DNA of 64,000 nucleotides from CAJCJE01 sp963818685 (GCA_963818685.1 CAWFTJ010000007.1:434001-498000); one strand, 5' to 3'. Positions 24,598 through 33,066 are shown, numbered from the stretch's first letter. The notes: generated by a model from the letters alone, not told the origin. Made by a program: numbers and translations.

Positions 24598-24801
24598 TCA
24601 TTCCATCAAGTGAATCGCGGACGTGGGGCACGCCGCGGCCGCGGCGCGTACGGCATCGTAATCCGCGCTCGCCGGTTCGGTGGTCAACGCGATCACGATG
24701 CCGTCCTCGTCGCGCTGGTCGAACACGGCAGGCGCCGTCAACGCGCACAGTCCGCTACCGCAGCAGACCTCCTGGTCCACCTCGACCTTGAGGCCGCTCA
24801 C
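24598..24801 (-). CDS. [3Fe-4S]-type ferredoxin, P450 partner
   Basis: A 67-residue ferredoxin. Cluster ligands are in VCCGSGLCA (C at about 13/14 and 19) and AAACPTSAI (C58). The residue pattern CxxxxxC...C with no fourth cluster cysteine is the 3Fe-4S form typical of actinobacterial P450 donors. Start GTG 24801 overlaps the P450 stop (GTGA), so it is coupled. It carries electrons from a ferredoxin reductase encoded elsewhere to the P450. Confidence 0.92.
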   Translation of the reverse strand: MSGLKVEVDQEVCCGSGLCALTAPAVFDQRDEDGIVIALTTEPASADYDAVRAAAAACPTSAIHLME

Positions 24802-26015
24802 CAGGTCACCCACACGTTCTCGAAGCCGCCGCCGAGGATGCCCTTGCGCAGCGGCAGCGCGTCCGCACCGTCGCGCAGTCGCAGACCGGGCAGCCTGCGG
24901 GCCATCGTGCCCAGCGCGACCTGCAACTCGACCCTGGCCAGGGGCTGGCCGAGACAGAAGTGCGGGCCCGCGCCGAAGGTGAGGTGCTGGTTGGCGTTGG
25001 TTCGGCGCGGGTCGAACCGGTCCGGCTCGGGGAAGCGCTGCTCGTCCCGGTTGGCCGAGGCCAGCAGCATCATCAGCGTGGTGCCCTTGGCCACCGGGCA
25101 ACCGCCGACCTCGATGTCCTCGGTGATGAAGCGCGGAATGCCGATGCCGGCGTTGGTGTCCATGCGCAGCACCTCCTCGACCGTGCCGGGGATCAGCTCG
25201 GGATCGGCGATCACCGCCTCGTAGTGCTCGCGCTCGGCGAGCAGCATGCCGGTCATCTTGCCGATCATGTTCGAGGTGGTCTCGTGGCCCGCCAACAGCA
25301 GGCCCATCCCGGTCTGCACCAGTTCGGCATGGCTGAGCCTGCCGTCCTGTGCGTCGGAGATCTGGGTCAGCTCGGAGAGCAGGTCATCGCCCGGGTTGGC
25401 GCGCTTCTCCTCGACCAGCGCGGACACGTAGCCGGCGAACTCGCGGCGGGCACGGTCCACGTCGGACTGGGTGTAGCGGGTCAGGGTGAGGCTGATCCGC
25501 GACCATTCGGCAAAGCGGTCCTTGTCCTGCGCGGGCGCGCCGAGCAGCGCACAGATCACGGCCACCGGCAGCGGGAGGCCGAAATCGGCCATCAGGTCGG
25601 CGGGGGAGCCCTTGGCGATCATGTCGTCGACCAGTTCGTCGGCGATCGCCTGGATCCTCGGTCGCCACTGCTCCATCTTCTTCATGGTGAACGAGCCGGA
25701 CAGCAGCCTGCGCCAGCGTCGATGCCCGTCACCCTCGGAGATGTTCACGTCGGGGGTGCTGCGCCTGCCGAAGATGCCGCCGTCGTCGGTGTTGGCCAGC
25801 CGCGCCGCGCCCGGCCTGCTCAGGTCGCGGCTGAACCGGCCGTCGGCCAGCACGTCACGCACGTCGGAGTAGCGGCTGAGCACGCCGACCTCGTCGCCGC
25901 TGGGCATCCGGACGCGCGCGACCGGGCACTTGTCGCGGAATTCCGCCCACTCCTCGGGCGGATCCAGTGGGGCCTTGTCAAACGGGAAGCTGGGGATGTC
26001 GCTGGTGGTAGTCAC
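24798..26015 (-). CDS. Cytochrome P450
   Basis: A 405-residue soluble class I P450. It has the oxygen-binding I-helix motif AGHETTSNMIG, the K-helix ExxR region (EEVLRMD, with the arginine in the expected place) and the heme loop FGAGPHFCLGQPLAR (C354). It resembles the CYP105/CYP107-like monooxygenases of actinomycetes; no subfamily is claimed. It is first in a P450-ferredoxin-TetR operon with two palindromic operators just upstream. The substrate is unknown. The TetR partner suggests xenobiotic or fatty-acid-like induction. Confidence 0.95.
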   Translation of the reverse strand: MTTTSDIPSFPFDKAPLDPPEEWAEFRDKCPVARVRMPSGDEVGVLSRYSDVRDVLADGRFSRDLSRPGAARLANTDDGGIFGRRSTPDVNISEGDGHRRWRRLLSGSFTMKKMEQWRPRIQAIADELVDDMIAKGSPADLMADFGLPLPVAVICALLGAPAQDKDRFAEWSRISLTLTRYTQSDVDRARREFAGYVSALVEEKRANPGDDLLSELTQISDAQDGRLSHAELVQTGMGLLLAGHETTSNMIGKMTGMLLAEREHYEAVIADPELIPGTVEEVLRMDTNAGIGIPRFITEDIEVGGCPVAKGTTLMMLLASANRDEQRFPEPDRFDPRRTNANQHLTFGAGPHFCLGQPLARVELQVALGTMARRLPGLRLRDGADALPLRKGILGGGFENVWVTW

Positions 26016-26024
26016 GTCGCACAG

Positions 26025-26058
26025 TAAGGCGAGCGCCTTACTTAAGGCAAACGCCTTA
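26025..26058. promoter_or_regulatory. Two 16-bp perfect palindromes upstream of the P450 gene
   Basis: TAAGGCGAGCGCCTTA (26025-26040) and TAAGGCAAACGCCTTA (26043-26058) both fit TAAGGC-N4-GCCTTA and are 18 bp apart centre to centre. They sit 10-43 bp before the P450 start, covering the likely promoter. The operon-encoded TetR is the expected binder, possibly as two dimers. Confidence 0.88.
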
Positions 26059-26078
26059 ACTCTGACCTGCGAAAAGGG

Positions 26079-26999
26079 TCAGACGCTGGTGGGCAGTGGA
26101 CCGCCGTGGAACGCGACCGCGTCGGCCAGCGACGCCACGATGTCGAAGTCGGTGCCGGTCTCCTCTGCGTAGGCGCGGTGCAGGTTCAGCACGAGCCGTT
26201 CGGCGTCCGGCAGCCCGGCGAACTCGCCGAGATCGACCTGCCGCGCCGCGTCCAGCGGGCCGAGGCCCGCGCGCAGGCCAGTTCGCGCCGCGTCCTGAAT
26301 GAGCCGGTAGTAGCGCTCGTGCGTGGCCAGCACGTCGGTGAAGTCCGCGCCGTCGAGCAACGGACCGTGCCCCGGCACGACAAGGCTCGGCTCGAACCCG
26401 GCCAACCAGTCAAGGGCGCGCAGCGCGCCGGCCAGCGAGCCCATGAAGATCAACGGCGTGACCCGGTTGAAGATCAGGTCGCCGGTGAACAGCACGCCCG
26501 CGTCGCGCACGAACGCGACCACGTCGCCGACGGTGTGCGCGACGAAGCCCGGATGGCGCACCTCGACGCGGCGCTCGCCGGTGAACAGGTCCAGCCCGTC
26601 GGCCACGGTGATCGTGGGCAGCCTGCGGCGCACCGCGCCCCAGTCCGGCACCGGCGCCCAGAACGGCGGGCAGCCCTCGATGATCATGTCGGTCCTGATC
26701 GCCTCGCGGGTGGCCTCGTGTGCGACGATCGGCACGCCGTCGGGCAGCAGGCTGTTGCCGTGCGTGTGGTCGCCGTGGTGGTGGGTGGACACGGCGATCC
26801 GGATCGGCGCGTCGCCGGTCGCCTCGGCCAGCGCGCCCAGCCAGCGTCGGGTGCGCGCCTCGGTGGCGCAGGTGTCGATCAACACCACCCCGTCGTCGCT
26901 CACGACCGCGCCCGCGTTGTTGACCCACCACGATCCGTCCGGCTGCACCCACGCGTAGATCCCGTCCGCGACCTGGCGCAGCTCTCCCTGCTCGACCAT
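26079..26999 (-). CDS. MBL-fold metallo-hydrolase
   Basis: A 306-residue metallo-beta-lactamase-fold enzyme. Metal ligands are STHHHGDHTHGN (HxHxDH), the FTGDLIFN aspartate and VVPGHGP. WWVNNAGAVVSDDGVVLIDTC is the typical first strand pair. Members include quinoprotein-relay MBL proteins, lactonases and glyoxalase II; the substrate is unknown. It ends 64 bp upstream of the P450 start on the same strand and may have its own promoter near 27000. Confidence 0.9.
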   Translation of the reverse strand: MVEQGELRQVADGIYAWVQPDGSWWVNNAGAVVSDDGVVLIDTCATEARTRRWLGALAEATGDAPIRIAVSTHHHGDHTHGNSLLPDGVPIVAHEATREAIRTDMIIEGCPPFWAPVPDWGAVRRRLPTITVADGLDLFTGERRVEVRHPGFVAHTVGDVVAFVRDAGVLFTGDLIFNRVTPLIFMGSLAGALRALDWLAGFEPSLVVPGHGPLLDGADFTDVLATHERYYRLIQDAARTGLRAGLGPLDAARQVDLGEFAGLPDAERLVLNLHRAYAEETGTDFDIVASLADAVAFHGGPLPTSV

Positions 27000-27130
27000 G
27001 GCGGCAGGTTAGCGTTCGCTCGATATCGCCGATGCTGTGAAAACGCGGATCCCGCAATGATCGTCACGGCGGACTCGATACGCTGATCCTCTGGTCTCCA
27101 ACCCTCCGTGACGACTTGGCGAAGGCGGCA

Positions 27131-28357
27131 ATGGCATTACCAGCGGCATTACCAACTCACAGCGCGCCAACTCACAGCACGGCAGGGCGCAGCACGGCAG
27201 GGCACAGGCGCGCGCTGCTGATCGGCATCGCATTGGTCGTGGCGACGGTCGGTTCGGCGTGCAGCAGCGGGCCGAGCGCCGCCCCGCCGGTGCGTAATGA
27301 CGCGGCAACCAAGGGCGCGACCCAGCCCAAGGTGGCGGCGCAGCCGCTCACGGTCTCCTCGGTCTCGCCCGCCTCCGGCAGTACCGGTGTGGCCACCGAC
27401 GCGGTGCTGACCGTCACCTACTCGGCGCCGCTGAGCACGCTGCCACCGGACCCGACGCTGAACCCGCCGGTCGTCGGCAACTGGAACAAGCAGGGCAACA
27501 CGCTCACGTTCACCCCATCGGGTGGCTGGATGCCGTGGAGCACCGAGACGGTGACCGTGCCGGCCGGCGCGACCGCGATGATCGGCGGGGCCAGGGCCAC
27601 GTCCGCCTCGCCGACCACCACCTCGTTCACGGTGGCCGCGGGCAGCGAGACGCGGGTCGAACAGATGCTCGCCGAACTGGGCTACCTGCCCTTCACGTTC
27701 GAGCCGACCAAGCCGTTCCCGGCCAAGGTCACCACCGCGCTCCAGACCGAGCCGACCACCGCCGACACGGTCAGCACCTCGGTCGTGCCCGGCACGCTGG
27801 CCTGGGCGTGGACGATCGTGCCGCCGACATTGAGCCCGCTGTGGAAGCCGGGCACGCCCAACGTGATGGACAAGGGCGCGATCATGGCCTTCGAGTCCGA
27901 CCACAACATGAAGATGGACGGCGTCGCCGGCTCAGCGGTCTGGACCGCGCTGCTCACCGCCATCGCCAACCGGCAGACCGACCCGAACCCCTACACCTAC
28001 CTGGTGGCCAGCGAGACCGTGCCGGAGACGCTCACCGTCTACCGACAGGGCCAGGTCGTCTACACCAGCAAGGCCAACACCGGCGTCGCCGGCGCGACCA
28101 CCCAGAAGGGCACCTTCCCGGTGTACCTGCGGTTCAAGTCGACCGAGATGAAAGGCACCAACCCGGACGGCACCAAGTACGACGACCCGAACATCCCGTG
28201 GGTCGCCTACTTCAACGGCGGCGACGCGGTGCACGGCTACCCGAGGTCGAGCTACGGCTGGCCGCAGAGCAACGGCTGCGTCGAACTGCCGATCTCCAAC
28301 GCGGCCACGGTCTGGCCGATGGACACCTACGGCACGCTGGTCACCGTCACCAGCTGA
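27131..28357 (+). CDS. L,D-transpeptidase with Ig-like and peptidoglycan-binding-like regions
   Basis: An approximately 408-residue exported cell-wall enzyme. An N-terminal hydrophobic helix (ALLIGIALVVATVGSACSS) ends in a lipobox-like cysteine. An Ig-like domain follows (SPASGSTGVATDAVLTVTYSAPL), then a PG-binding-like segment (FESDHNMKMDGVAGSAVWTALL), then the YkuD catalytic domain ending in VHGYPRSSYGWPQSNGCVEL with the nucleophile cysteine. The usual SHGC is SNGC here. It forms 3-3 crosslinks in peptidoglycan or anchors proteins. ATG 27131 is used; TTG 27116 is possible. The first codons carry three adjacent short duplications. Confidence 0.9.
   Translation: MALPAALPTHSAPTHSTAGRSTAGHRRALLIGIALVVATVGSACSSGPSAAPPVRNDAATKGATQPKVAAQPLTVSSVSPASGSTGVATDAVLTVTYSAPLSTLPPDPTLNPPVVGNWNKQGNTLTFTPSGGWMPWSTETVTVPAGATAMIGGARATSASPTTTSFTVAAGSETRVEQMLAELGYLPFTFEPTKPFPAKVTTALQTEPTTADTVSTSVVPGTLAWAWTIVPPTLSPLWKPGTPNVMDKGAIMAFESDHNMKMDGVAGSAVWTALLTAIANRQTDPNPYTYLVASETVPETLTVYRQGQVVYTSKANTGVAGATTQKGTFPVYLRFKSTEMKGTNPDGTKYDDPNIPWVAYFNGGDAVHGYPRSSYGWPQSNGCVELPISNAATVWPMDTYGTLVTVTS
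27134..27206 (+). repeat. Three adjacent short tandem duplications at the N-terminus of the L,D-transpeptidase gene
   Basis: GCATTACCAGCG/GCATTACCAACT (period 12), CCAACTCACAGCGCG/CCAACTCACAGCACG and GCACGGCAGGGCGCA/GCACGGCAGGGCACA (period 15) lie next to each other. All keep frame and lengthen the cytoplasmic tail before the membrane helix. Confidence 0.75.
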
Positions 28358-28379
28358 CCGCGAACACCGTCCACTGTGG

Positions 28380-28904
28380 TCAGTCGCCGGTGCGGGCCTT
28401 GGCGTAGTGGCGGGCGGCCTTGGCGCGGTTGCCGCAGGCTGCCATGGAGCACCAGCGGCGGCTGCGTTTCGGGCTGGTGTCGTAGAAGTGCAGCACGCAG
28501 TCCGGGTGCGCACAGCCGCGAATCCGGCTCGGGTCGGCGGTGAGCAGTTCGACGTAGTCGAGCGCGGCCAGCCAGCCGGGCCGCTGCCACGCGTGCGCCA
28601 GCTCGACCTCGGTGCCGGGGCCGTCCGGCCCGAGCATCGGCCAGGTGCGGCCCCAGGCGAGCACCTCGTTGAGCGCGGTGCGCTCGCTCGGATCGGCGAC
28701 ATGGGCGCGGATCGCCTCGCGCGCGGTGACCAGCGCGGCGCGGGTCTGTTCGGTCGCACGGTCGGCGATGCCAACCTCGGCCAGGAACGCGCGGGTGCCG
28801 GCGAGGTCGGTGAGCAGGTCGTTGGTCACGCCACGGTTGCGCCAGACGGTGTTGAGCAGGTCGAGGCCGAGCGGCTCGCCGACAAGAGGACGATCCATGG
28901 GCAT
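28380..28904 (-). CDS. CGNR zinc-finger protein (ABATE domain)
   Basis: A 174-residue protein. The N-terminal ABATE-like domain (PLGLDLLNTVWRNRGVTNDLL) is followed by a C-terminal CGNR zinc finger (CAHPDC at about 131-136, CSMAACGNRAKAARHYAKAR near the end). These are predicted DNA-binding regulators common in actinomycetes. The start is ATG 28904 or 28898. It stands between the transpeptidase and an unrelated membrane protein gene, with no obvious target. Confidence 0.9.
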   Translation of the reverse strand: MPMDRPLVGEPLGLDLLNTVWRNRGVTNDLLTDLAGTRAFLAEVGIADRATEQTRAALVTAREAIRAHVADPSERTALNEVLAWGRTWPMLGPDGPGTEVELAHAWQRPGWLAALDYVELLTADPSRIRGCAHPDCVLHFYDTSPKRSRRWCSMAACGNRAKAARHYAKARTGD

Positions 28905-29003
28905 GCCACCAGGCTAACCGATGGAATCCGTTTGACTGGTTGGTTTCGTTTTCGTTCCCGCTTGCGCGCGGTTCTATGCTTATTTCCCCGGCCGACCATC
29001 TGG

Positions 29004-29504
29004 ATGGTGATGGCTATGGACACCGATCAGTCGAACAAGCCGCATGCCGACACCCCGGACGGCCTGATCCGGATCGACCCGGGACCCGCGCACTTCCACA
29101 CCGTCCGCGCAGTGCTGATCGCCGAAGGCGTCGTCCTGGCGATCCTCGGCATCTGGGGCCTCATCGCGGCCTGGAACTATCACGGCGCCGACCCGACCGG
29201 CGAGGTCGTCATCGGAGTGCTGCGGCTGACCGTGCCGCATGCCGCCGTGCTGCTCGGCACCGGCGTACTGGCGTTCGTGGCCATGGCGGGACGCCGCTGG
29301 GGGGTGATCTTCGGGCTGGTGCAGGTGGTCGCCTACGGTCTGATGTTCATCGTCTCGGCTGGCCACCACAACTCGTTCAGCAACACCGGGGACGCCGTCC
29401 TGCACGGCATCGTGGCCGCGATCGGGTTGGGTGTGTTCATGTGGTCAGCCGGCCGCGCGCTCGACGGCTACACGTGGGAGCGTGGGCGATCGAGTTCGGC
29501 ATAA
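29004..29504 (+). CDS. Four-helix membrane protein (DUF4383-like)
   Basis: About 162-166 residues with four hydrophobic helices (AVLIAEGVVLAILGIWGLI, AAVLLGTGVLAFVAMA, GVIFGLVQVVAYGLMFIVSA, LHGIVAAIGLGVFMWSAG). ATG codons at 29004, 29010 and 29016 are all possible starts. The layout and small loops recall DUF4383-type actinobacterial membrane proteins, but this assignment is a guess. No enzymatic motif was seen and no operon partner is evident. Confidence 0.75.
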   Translation: MVMAMDTDQSNKPHADTPDGLIRIDPGPAHFHTVRAVLIAEGVVLAILGIWGLIAAWNYHGADPTGEVVIGVLRLTVPHAAVLLGTGVLAFVAMAGRRWGVIFGLVQVVAYGLMFIVSAGHHNSFSNTGDAVLHGIVAAIGLGVFMWSAGRALDGYTWERGRSSSA

Positions 29505-29569
29505 GGTCCGATGTGGACGGACGCGAGTTCGTCGAGGCCGGGCGTTGCCGCGACCGATAGTCTGGATCA

Positions 29570-30112
29570 ATGGCAGACGCGTTGACCATGCCGAGACTGG
29601 CTGCGGACGGATTCGTGTTGCGCGCGTTCGAGTTCGGCGACGTCGCGCTGATCCAGGAGGCGTCGGCCGACCCCTTGATCCCGCGGATCAGCACGGTGCC
29701 GACCAGCGACTCGCTGATCGAGGCGCGCGCGTTCATCCTGCGCCAGCAGAGCCGGTCCACGACCGGCGTCGGCTACTCCTTCGCGATCGCCGAGCGGGAA
29801 ACCGATCGCGCGGTCGGCCAGATCGGGTTGTGGCTGGACAACATCAGGCACGGCCGGGCCAGCGTCGGCTACTGGATCGTGGCCTCGCAGCGGCGGCGCG
29901 GCATCGCCAGGAGTGCGTTGCGCGCGATCACCGAGTGGGGCCTCACCCTGCCCCAGGTGGCGCGGCTGGAACTCTACGTTGAGCCGTGGAACACCGGATC
30001 GTGGAAAACGGCCGAGGCCGCAGGCTATCAACGCGAAGGGCTACTGCGCGGCTGGGAGGAGATCGGCGGCAAGCGGCGCGACATGTTCATGTACGCGCGG
30101 CTCGCGCCCTGA
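29570..30112 (+). CDS. GNAT-family N-acetyltransferase (RimJ/RimL-like)
   Basis: A 180-residue acetyltransferase. It has the RimJ-like opening (GFVLRAFEFGDVALIQEAS), a VGYWIVASQRRRGIARSALRAI segment containing the acetyl-CoA loop RRRGIA, and the terminal ELYVEPWNTGSWKTAEAAGY. Members acetylate ribosomal protein N-termini, antibiotics or small amines; the target is unknown. ATG 29570 is used. It appears monocistronic. Confidence 0.92.
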   Translation: MADALTMPRLAADGFVLRAFEFGDVALIQEASADPLIPRISTVPTSDSLIEARAFILRQQSRSTTGVGYSFAIAERETDRAVGQIGLWLDNIRHGRASVGYWIVASQRRRGIARSALRAITEWGLTLPQVARLELYVEPWNTGSWKTAEAAGYQREGLLRGWEEIGGKRRDMFMYARLAP

Positions 30113-30143
30113 CCGGTGCTTGGCTCGACGTCATCGTCCATAC

Positions 30144-30491
30144 TCACTCGGTCCACAACGGTTGGACCTCGTCCAGGGACGGATCGAGCATTCTCGCGCA
30201 GCGCTGCCAGGCGCGCGCCACGGTGTACCGCAGCGCGGCGTTGTCGTAGCCCATCAGCGGAGGAGTGCGCACGTGCAGCTCCGTCGCACGCCTGATCATC
30301 AGCCGTGCCGCCTCCTCTCGGTTCGGGTTGGCGCGCAGCAGGGCTATCTCCTGCTCGTACGTCACCGCCCGCACGTTCTTCAGCGCGGAGTCGAACGCGC
30401 TGCCCTGGCTGGCGAGCGCCCTGGCCAGGTGGTGTCCTGCGGCGGCCCAGGACTCCCACAGCCGCACGGTCTCGTCCGCGTCGGTGCTCAC
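30144..30491 (-). CDS. Hypothetical helical protein
   Basis: A 115-residue protein from GTG 30491. It is helical and charged (RLWESWAAAGHHLARALASQG, NREEAARLMIRRATELHVRTP, ARAWQRCARMLDPSLDEVQPL), with one tryptophan-rich C-terminal end and no known motif. The start is uncertain because the open frame continues upstream to 30707 with less protein-like composition. It faces the DUF6879/XRE cassette across a 288-bp spacer. I do not recognise a family. Confidence 0.6.
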   Translation of the reverse strand: MSTDADETVRLWESWAAAGHHLARALASQGSAFDSALKNVRAVTYEQEIALLRANPNREEAARLMIRRATELHVRTPPLMGYDNAALRYTVARAWQRCARMLDPSLDEVQPLWTE

Positions 30492-30779
30492 GGCCGGCAC
30501 GGATCGGCCCCGATACGCCGCCGGAGTTCCTGGACATGGGTGTCCTCGTCGATCTGGGGGTCTTCCACCTCGGACTCGAACACAGCCACCTCCCGTCACC
30601 TTGGGCACGGCTGGCCGAGCTGCCTCCGTCGAGGCAGGACCGTCACTGGCGTCGGCCGTGCACGTCGTCGATGCTGACATGAGGTGTTGTGCAATCGACG
30701 CAATCATGGCAACTTGTGCACGAACTCATCCGAATGGAGGTTGGGTAATGCGCAGATTGCGCGACCAAAGGAGTTGGCT
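30492..30779. other. Spacer before the DUF6879 cassette, with a small dyad
   Basis: No convincing gene was seen here. GCGCA-GAT-TGCGC (30750-30762) is a 13-bp dyad just before the AAAGGAG ribosome-binding site of the next gene. A second palindrome, GTGCAC, lies near 30717. Either could bind the XRE protein encoded in the cassette. Confidence 0.5.
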
Positions 30780-30998
30780 ATGAAGGTCACGTTTTTGGGC
30801 ACGACATCCGAGACGGGCAACTGCCCCACGCTGTTCGCGACTGATCGAGGCACCCTGATTGCCCAGGGCAAGATCGTCACGGATCCGGAGGCTCTGAAGA
30901 CCATCCGCGAGACCTACGCCGGCCTCGGCGCCGACGAGACGCTGGTTGAGATTCCGGCGGAGCTGCTGCTCTTCGCCGAGCGCAAGGACAGCGAGTGA
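30780..30998 (+). CDS. 72-residue small protein of the DUF6879 cassette
   Basis: A short protein (MKVTFLGTTSETGNCPTLFA, QGKIVTDPEALKTIRE, LVEIPAELLLFAERKDSE). It contains the GNCPTLFATDRGTLIAQGK pattern I associate with small actinobacterial proteins lying next to DUF6879 genes; no function is known. RBS AAAGGAG and ATG at 30780. Its stop overlaps the next start (GTGA). Stoichiometric partnership with the next two gene products is likely from the tight coupling. Confidence 0.75.
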   Translation: MKVTFLGTTSETGNCPTLFATDRGTLIAQGKIVTDPEALKTIRETYAGLGADETLVEIPAELLLFAERKDSE

Positions 30999-31504
30999 CC
31001 GACCCCAACGCCATGCTCACCAACCTGTTCGACCAGTTCACCCGGTCGGCATGGCGGTGGGAATGCCAGACGGACTATGCGGTTGATCATCCCGCGCTCG
31101 ACCGATGGAAGCGGGGCCTTCCCCGCGAGACCGCCGGCAAGCAACGGTGGCTGGACTACATCCGGAAGATCACCGGCGCCGGTCGGCGCTTCGACCGGGT
31201 GCGCGTGTACACCGAACCGCTGAACGACTACCTATCGTGGATGATCGAGTTCACCCACGAGAACGTCGAAGCTGGAGAAGACATCAGGTGGCTGCCTCAG
31301 CGCGTCGCTCGCGACCTCGACATGCCGACGTACGACTTCTACCTGTTCGACGACGTACGGTTGGCGATCATGCGATTCGACCCGAACACCAAGCTGCTCG
31401 CGCACCTGGATACGACCGACGACCCTGACGCGGTCGAGCAGCATCGCATCTACCGTGATCTCGTGTGGCCGCGTGCTGTGCGGCACGCCGACCTGGTGGT
31501 GTGA
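30995..31504 (+). CDS. DUF6879-family protein
   Basis: A 169-residue protein from GTG 30995. DUF6879 features are LFDQFTRSAWRWECQTDY, the long basic/aromatic middle (RVRVYTEPLNDYLSWMIEFTH) and AGEDIRWLPQ...PTYDFYLFDDVRLAIMRFD near the end. The family is widespread in streptomycete-like actinomycetes, usually next to XRE-DUF5753 regulators, and has no established activity. A toxin-antitoxin-like, anti-regulator or developmental role is possible. Confidence 0.88.
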   Translation: MTDPNAMLTNLFDQFTRSAWRWECQTDYAVDHPALDRWKRGLPRETAGKQRWLDYIRKITGAGRRFDRVRVYTEPLNDYLSWMIEFTHENVEAGEDIRWLPQRVARDLDMPTYDFYLFDDVRLAIMRFDPNTKLLAHLDTTDDPDAVEQHRIYRDLVWPRAVRHADLVV

Positions 31505-31517
31505 GCGAGAGAAGGCT

Positions 31518-32354
31518 GTGACCAACGAAGCAGAGCGCAGGCGCCTCGCACTCGGCGACAACCTCCGGCTGATCCGCGAAGAACACGACGTTTCTGGCAA
31601 GCGCCTGGCCGAGATGACCGGCTGGGCGCCCTCCAAGGTGTCCAGGATCGAACGCAACCGGCAGCCGATCACCGACTCGGACATCGTCGCTATCGGCGCC
31701 GCGCTCGAACTGGGCGAGGTGATCACCGAAGAACTACGTGACGAACTGCGGGCCATCCGGCTCGAAGAGGCCCGATGGAGCCGCCAACTCACTGTGGGGC
31801 ACCAGCCGATCCAGGAGCGGGTGCGCAAGGTGGAGGCCACCAGGAAGACCCTCGCCGCGTTCAGCGTGCTGTTTGTCCACGGCCTCGCGCAGACCGCTGG
31901 TTACGCGCGCAGGGTGTTCGAGATCCTGGCCGACACCCACGAGTCGCCGGCCGACACCCGAGGAGCCGTAGGCTCGCGCATGGAGCGCCAGCAGGTGCTC
32001 TACGACGAGGACAAGCGCTTCGAGATCCTGATGACCGAGGCTGCTCTCCGGTTGCCGCTCGCGGGACCTGCGGTGATGCGCGGTCAGATCGACCGGCTGA
32101 TGACACTGGCCGACCTGCCGAACCTGCGCCTCGGTGTGATCCCGCTCGGCACGGTCATGCCGGTGATGATCATGCATGACTTCTCCATCCGGGACGACGA
32201 GGTGCTCATCGAACTGGGCCACACCGAGATGGTCACGCGGGACAACCATGACGTTGCCCTCTACCGATCGGTGCTCGATCGATTGTGGACGGTCGCCGTC
32301 GAGGGCGACGAGGCCCGCGTCCTGCTCACCAGGGTCGCGGCCGACCTCGGGTAG
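31518..32354 (+). CDS. XRE-family regulator with DUF5753 domain
   Basis: A 278-residue protein from GTG 31518. The HTH is near residues 14-70 (LRLIREEHDVSGKRLAEMTG, WAPSKVSRIERNRQPITDSD). The remainder is a DUF5753 domain (LFVHGLAQTAGYARRVFEILA, MERQQVLYDEDKRFEILMTEAALRLP, LGVIPLGTVMPV). WhiJ-type developmental regulators of Streptomyces have this architecture and are encoded with small partner proteins. It is 13 bp after the DUF6879 gene, completing a three-gene cassette. Confidence 0.92.
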   Translation: MTNEAERRRLALGDNLRLIREEHDVSGKRLAEMTGWAPSKVSRIERNRQPITDSDIVAIGAALELGEVITEELRDELRAIRLEEARWSRQLTVGHQPIQERVRKVEATRKTLAAFSVLFVHGLAQTAGYARRVFEILADTHESPADTRGAVGSRMERQQVLYDEDKRFEILMTEAALRLPLAGPAVMRGQIDRLMTLADLPNLRLGVIPLGTVMPVMIMHDFSIRDDEVLIELGHTEMVTRDNHDVALYRSVLDRLWTVAVEGDEARVLLTRVAADLG

Positions 32355-32628
32355 ACGCGCAGAACAGCGGCGGCCATGCTCGCGTCCTTGCGAGTAGTGC
32401 GGCGCCGGTGTCGCACCGTATCCGCGACGTCACGCGGTGAGGCAGACCGTGTCCGCTGTGTCGCTTCCGGCGATTTCCGGCGCATTCGGTTGCGCCGAGT
32501 ATGTGACCAGCTGGCAGGCTCCGTGCCCGGGTGGCCGACAAAATTGTAGAATCTCAACCGTCGTCCATCACCGGCCATAATGCTGGCGAGCGGGCGGCTA
32601 CCGGGAAGGGGACATCGAAATAGCTGCC
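32355..32628. other. Intergenic region, no gene seen
   Basis: No reading frame with protein-like composition was found on either strand. TAGAAT near 32546 could be a -10 for the membrane protein gene at 32629; no -35 is evident. Confidence 0.5.
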
Positions 32629-33066
32629 ATGGGCCGTGATGACCGGGAATACGGGTCGAAGCGCCGGAATTTCGGGCGTATTGATCCGTTCTGCCTGTTT
32701 GCCGCCGTGCCGTTGGCGATCGTCGGCGTCGCGTTGGTCTTTTCGGACGTGCCGTGGCTCGCCCCCATCCTGCTCGTGTTCGCCGCGCTCGTCGTGTTCC
32801 TTGACTCGTGGCTGCACCGGCCCGGTCGGCTGATCGATCCGAGGGCCGCCAAGGAGGCGCTGCGCCGCGCCAAGGAAGCCGAACGCGACGGTTCCGAGGT
32901 CCGCCGTGGTCCGCGCTCCTACGACACCGGCGCGCAGTCCCAGGTCCGCTCGCGCACCCGGTCGACCACGAACGGAACGCGCCAGCCGAACCGGCAGCAG
33001 CAGCCGCCGCGCCAGCACCCGGCCACCGCCTACCGCGAGCCGCAGCGCGGCCGTTCCCGCTACTGA
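32629..33066 (+). CDS. Membrane protein with basic, glutamine-rich tail
   Basis: A 145-residue protein with two hydrophobic helices (FCLFAAVPLAIVGVALVF, PWLAPILLVFAALVVFLDSWL). A long disordered tail follows, rich in Arg, Gln and Ser (SQVRSRTRSTTNGTRQ, RQQQPPRQHPATAYREPQRG). It resembles small actinobacterial membrane proteins of unknown role with cytoplasmic basic tails. It is not obviously linked to the neighbouring molybdenum hydroxylase genes. Confidence 0.8.
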   Translation: MGRDDREYGSKRRNFGRIDPFCLFAAVPLAIVGVALVFSDVPWLAPILLVFAALVVFLDSWLHRPGRLIDPRAAKEALRRAKEAERDGSEVRRGPRSYDTGAQSQVRSRTRSTTNGTRQPNRQQQPPRQHPATAYREPQRGRSRY

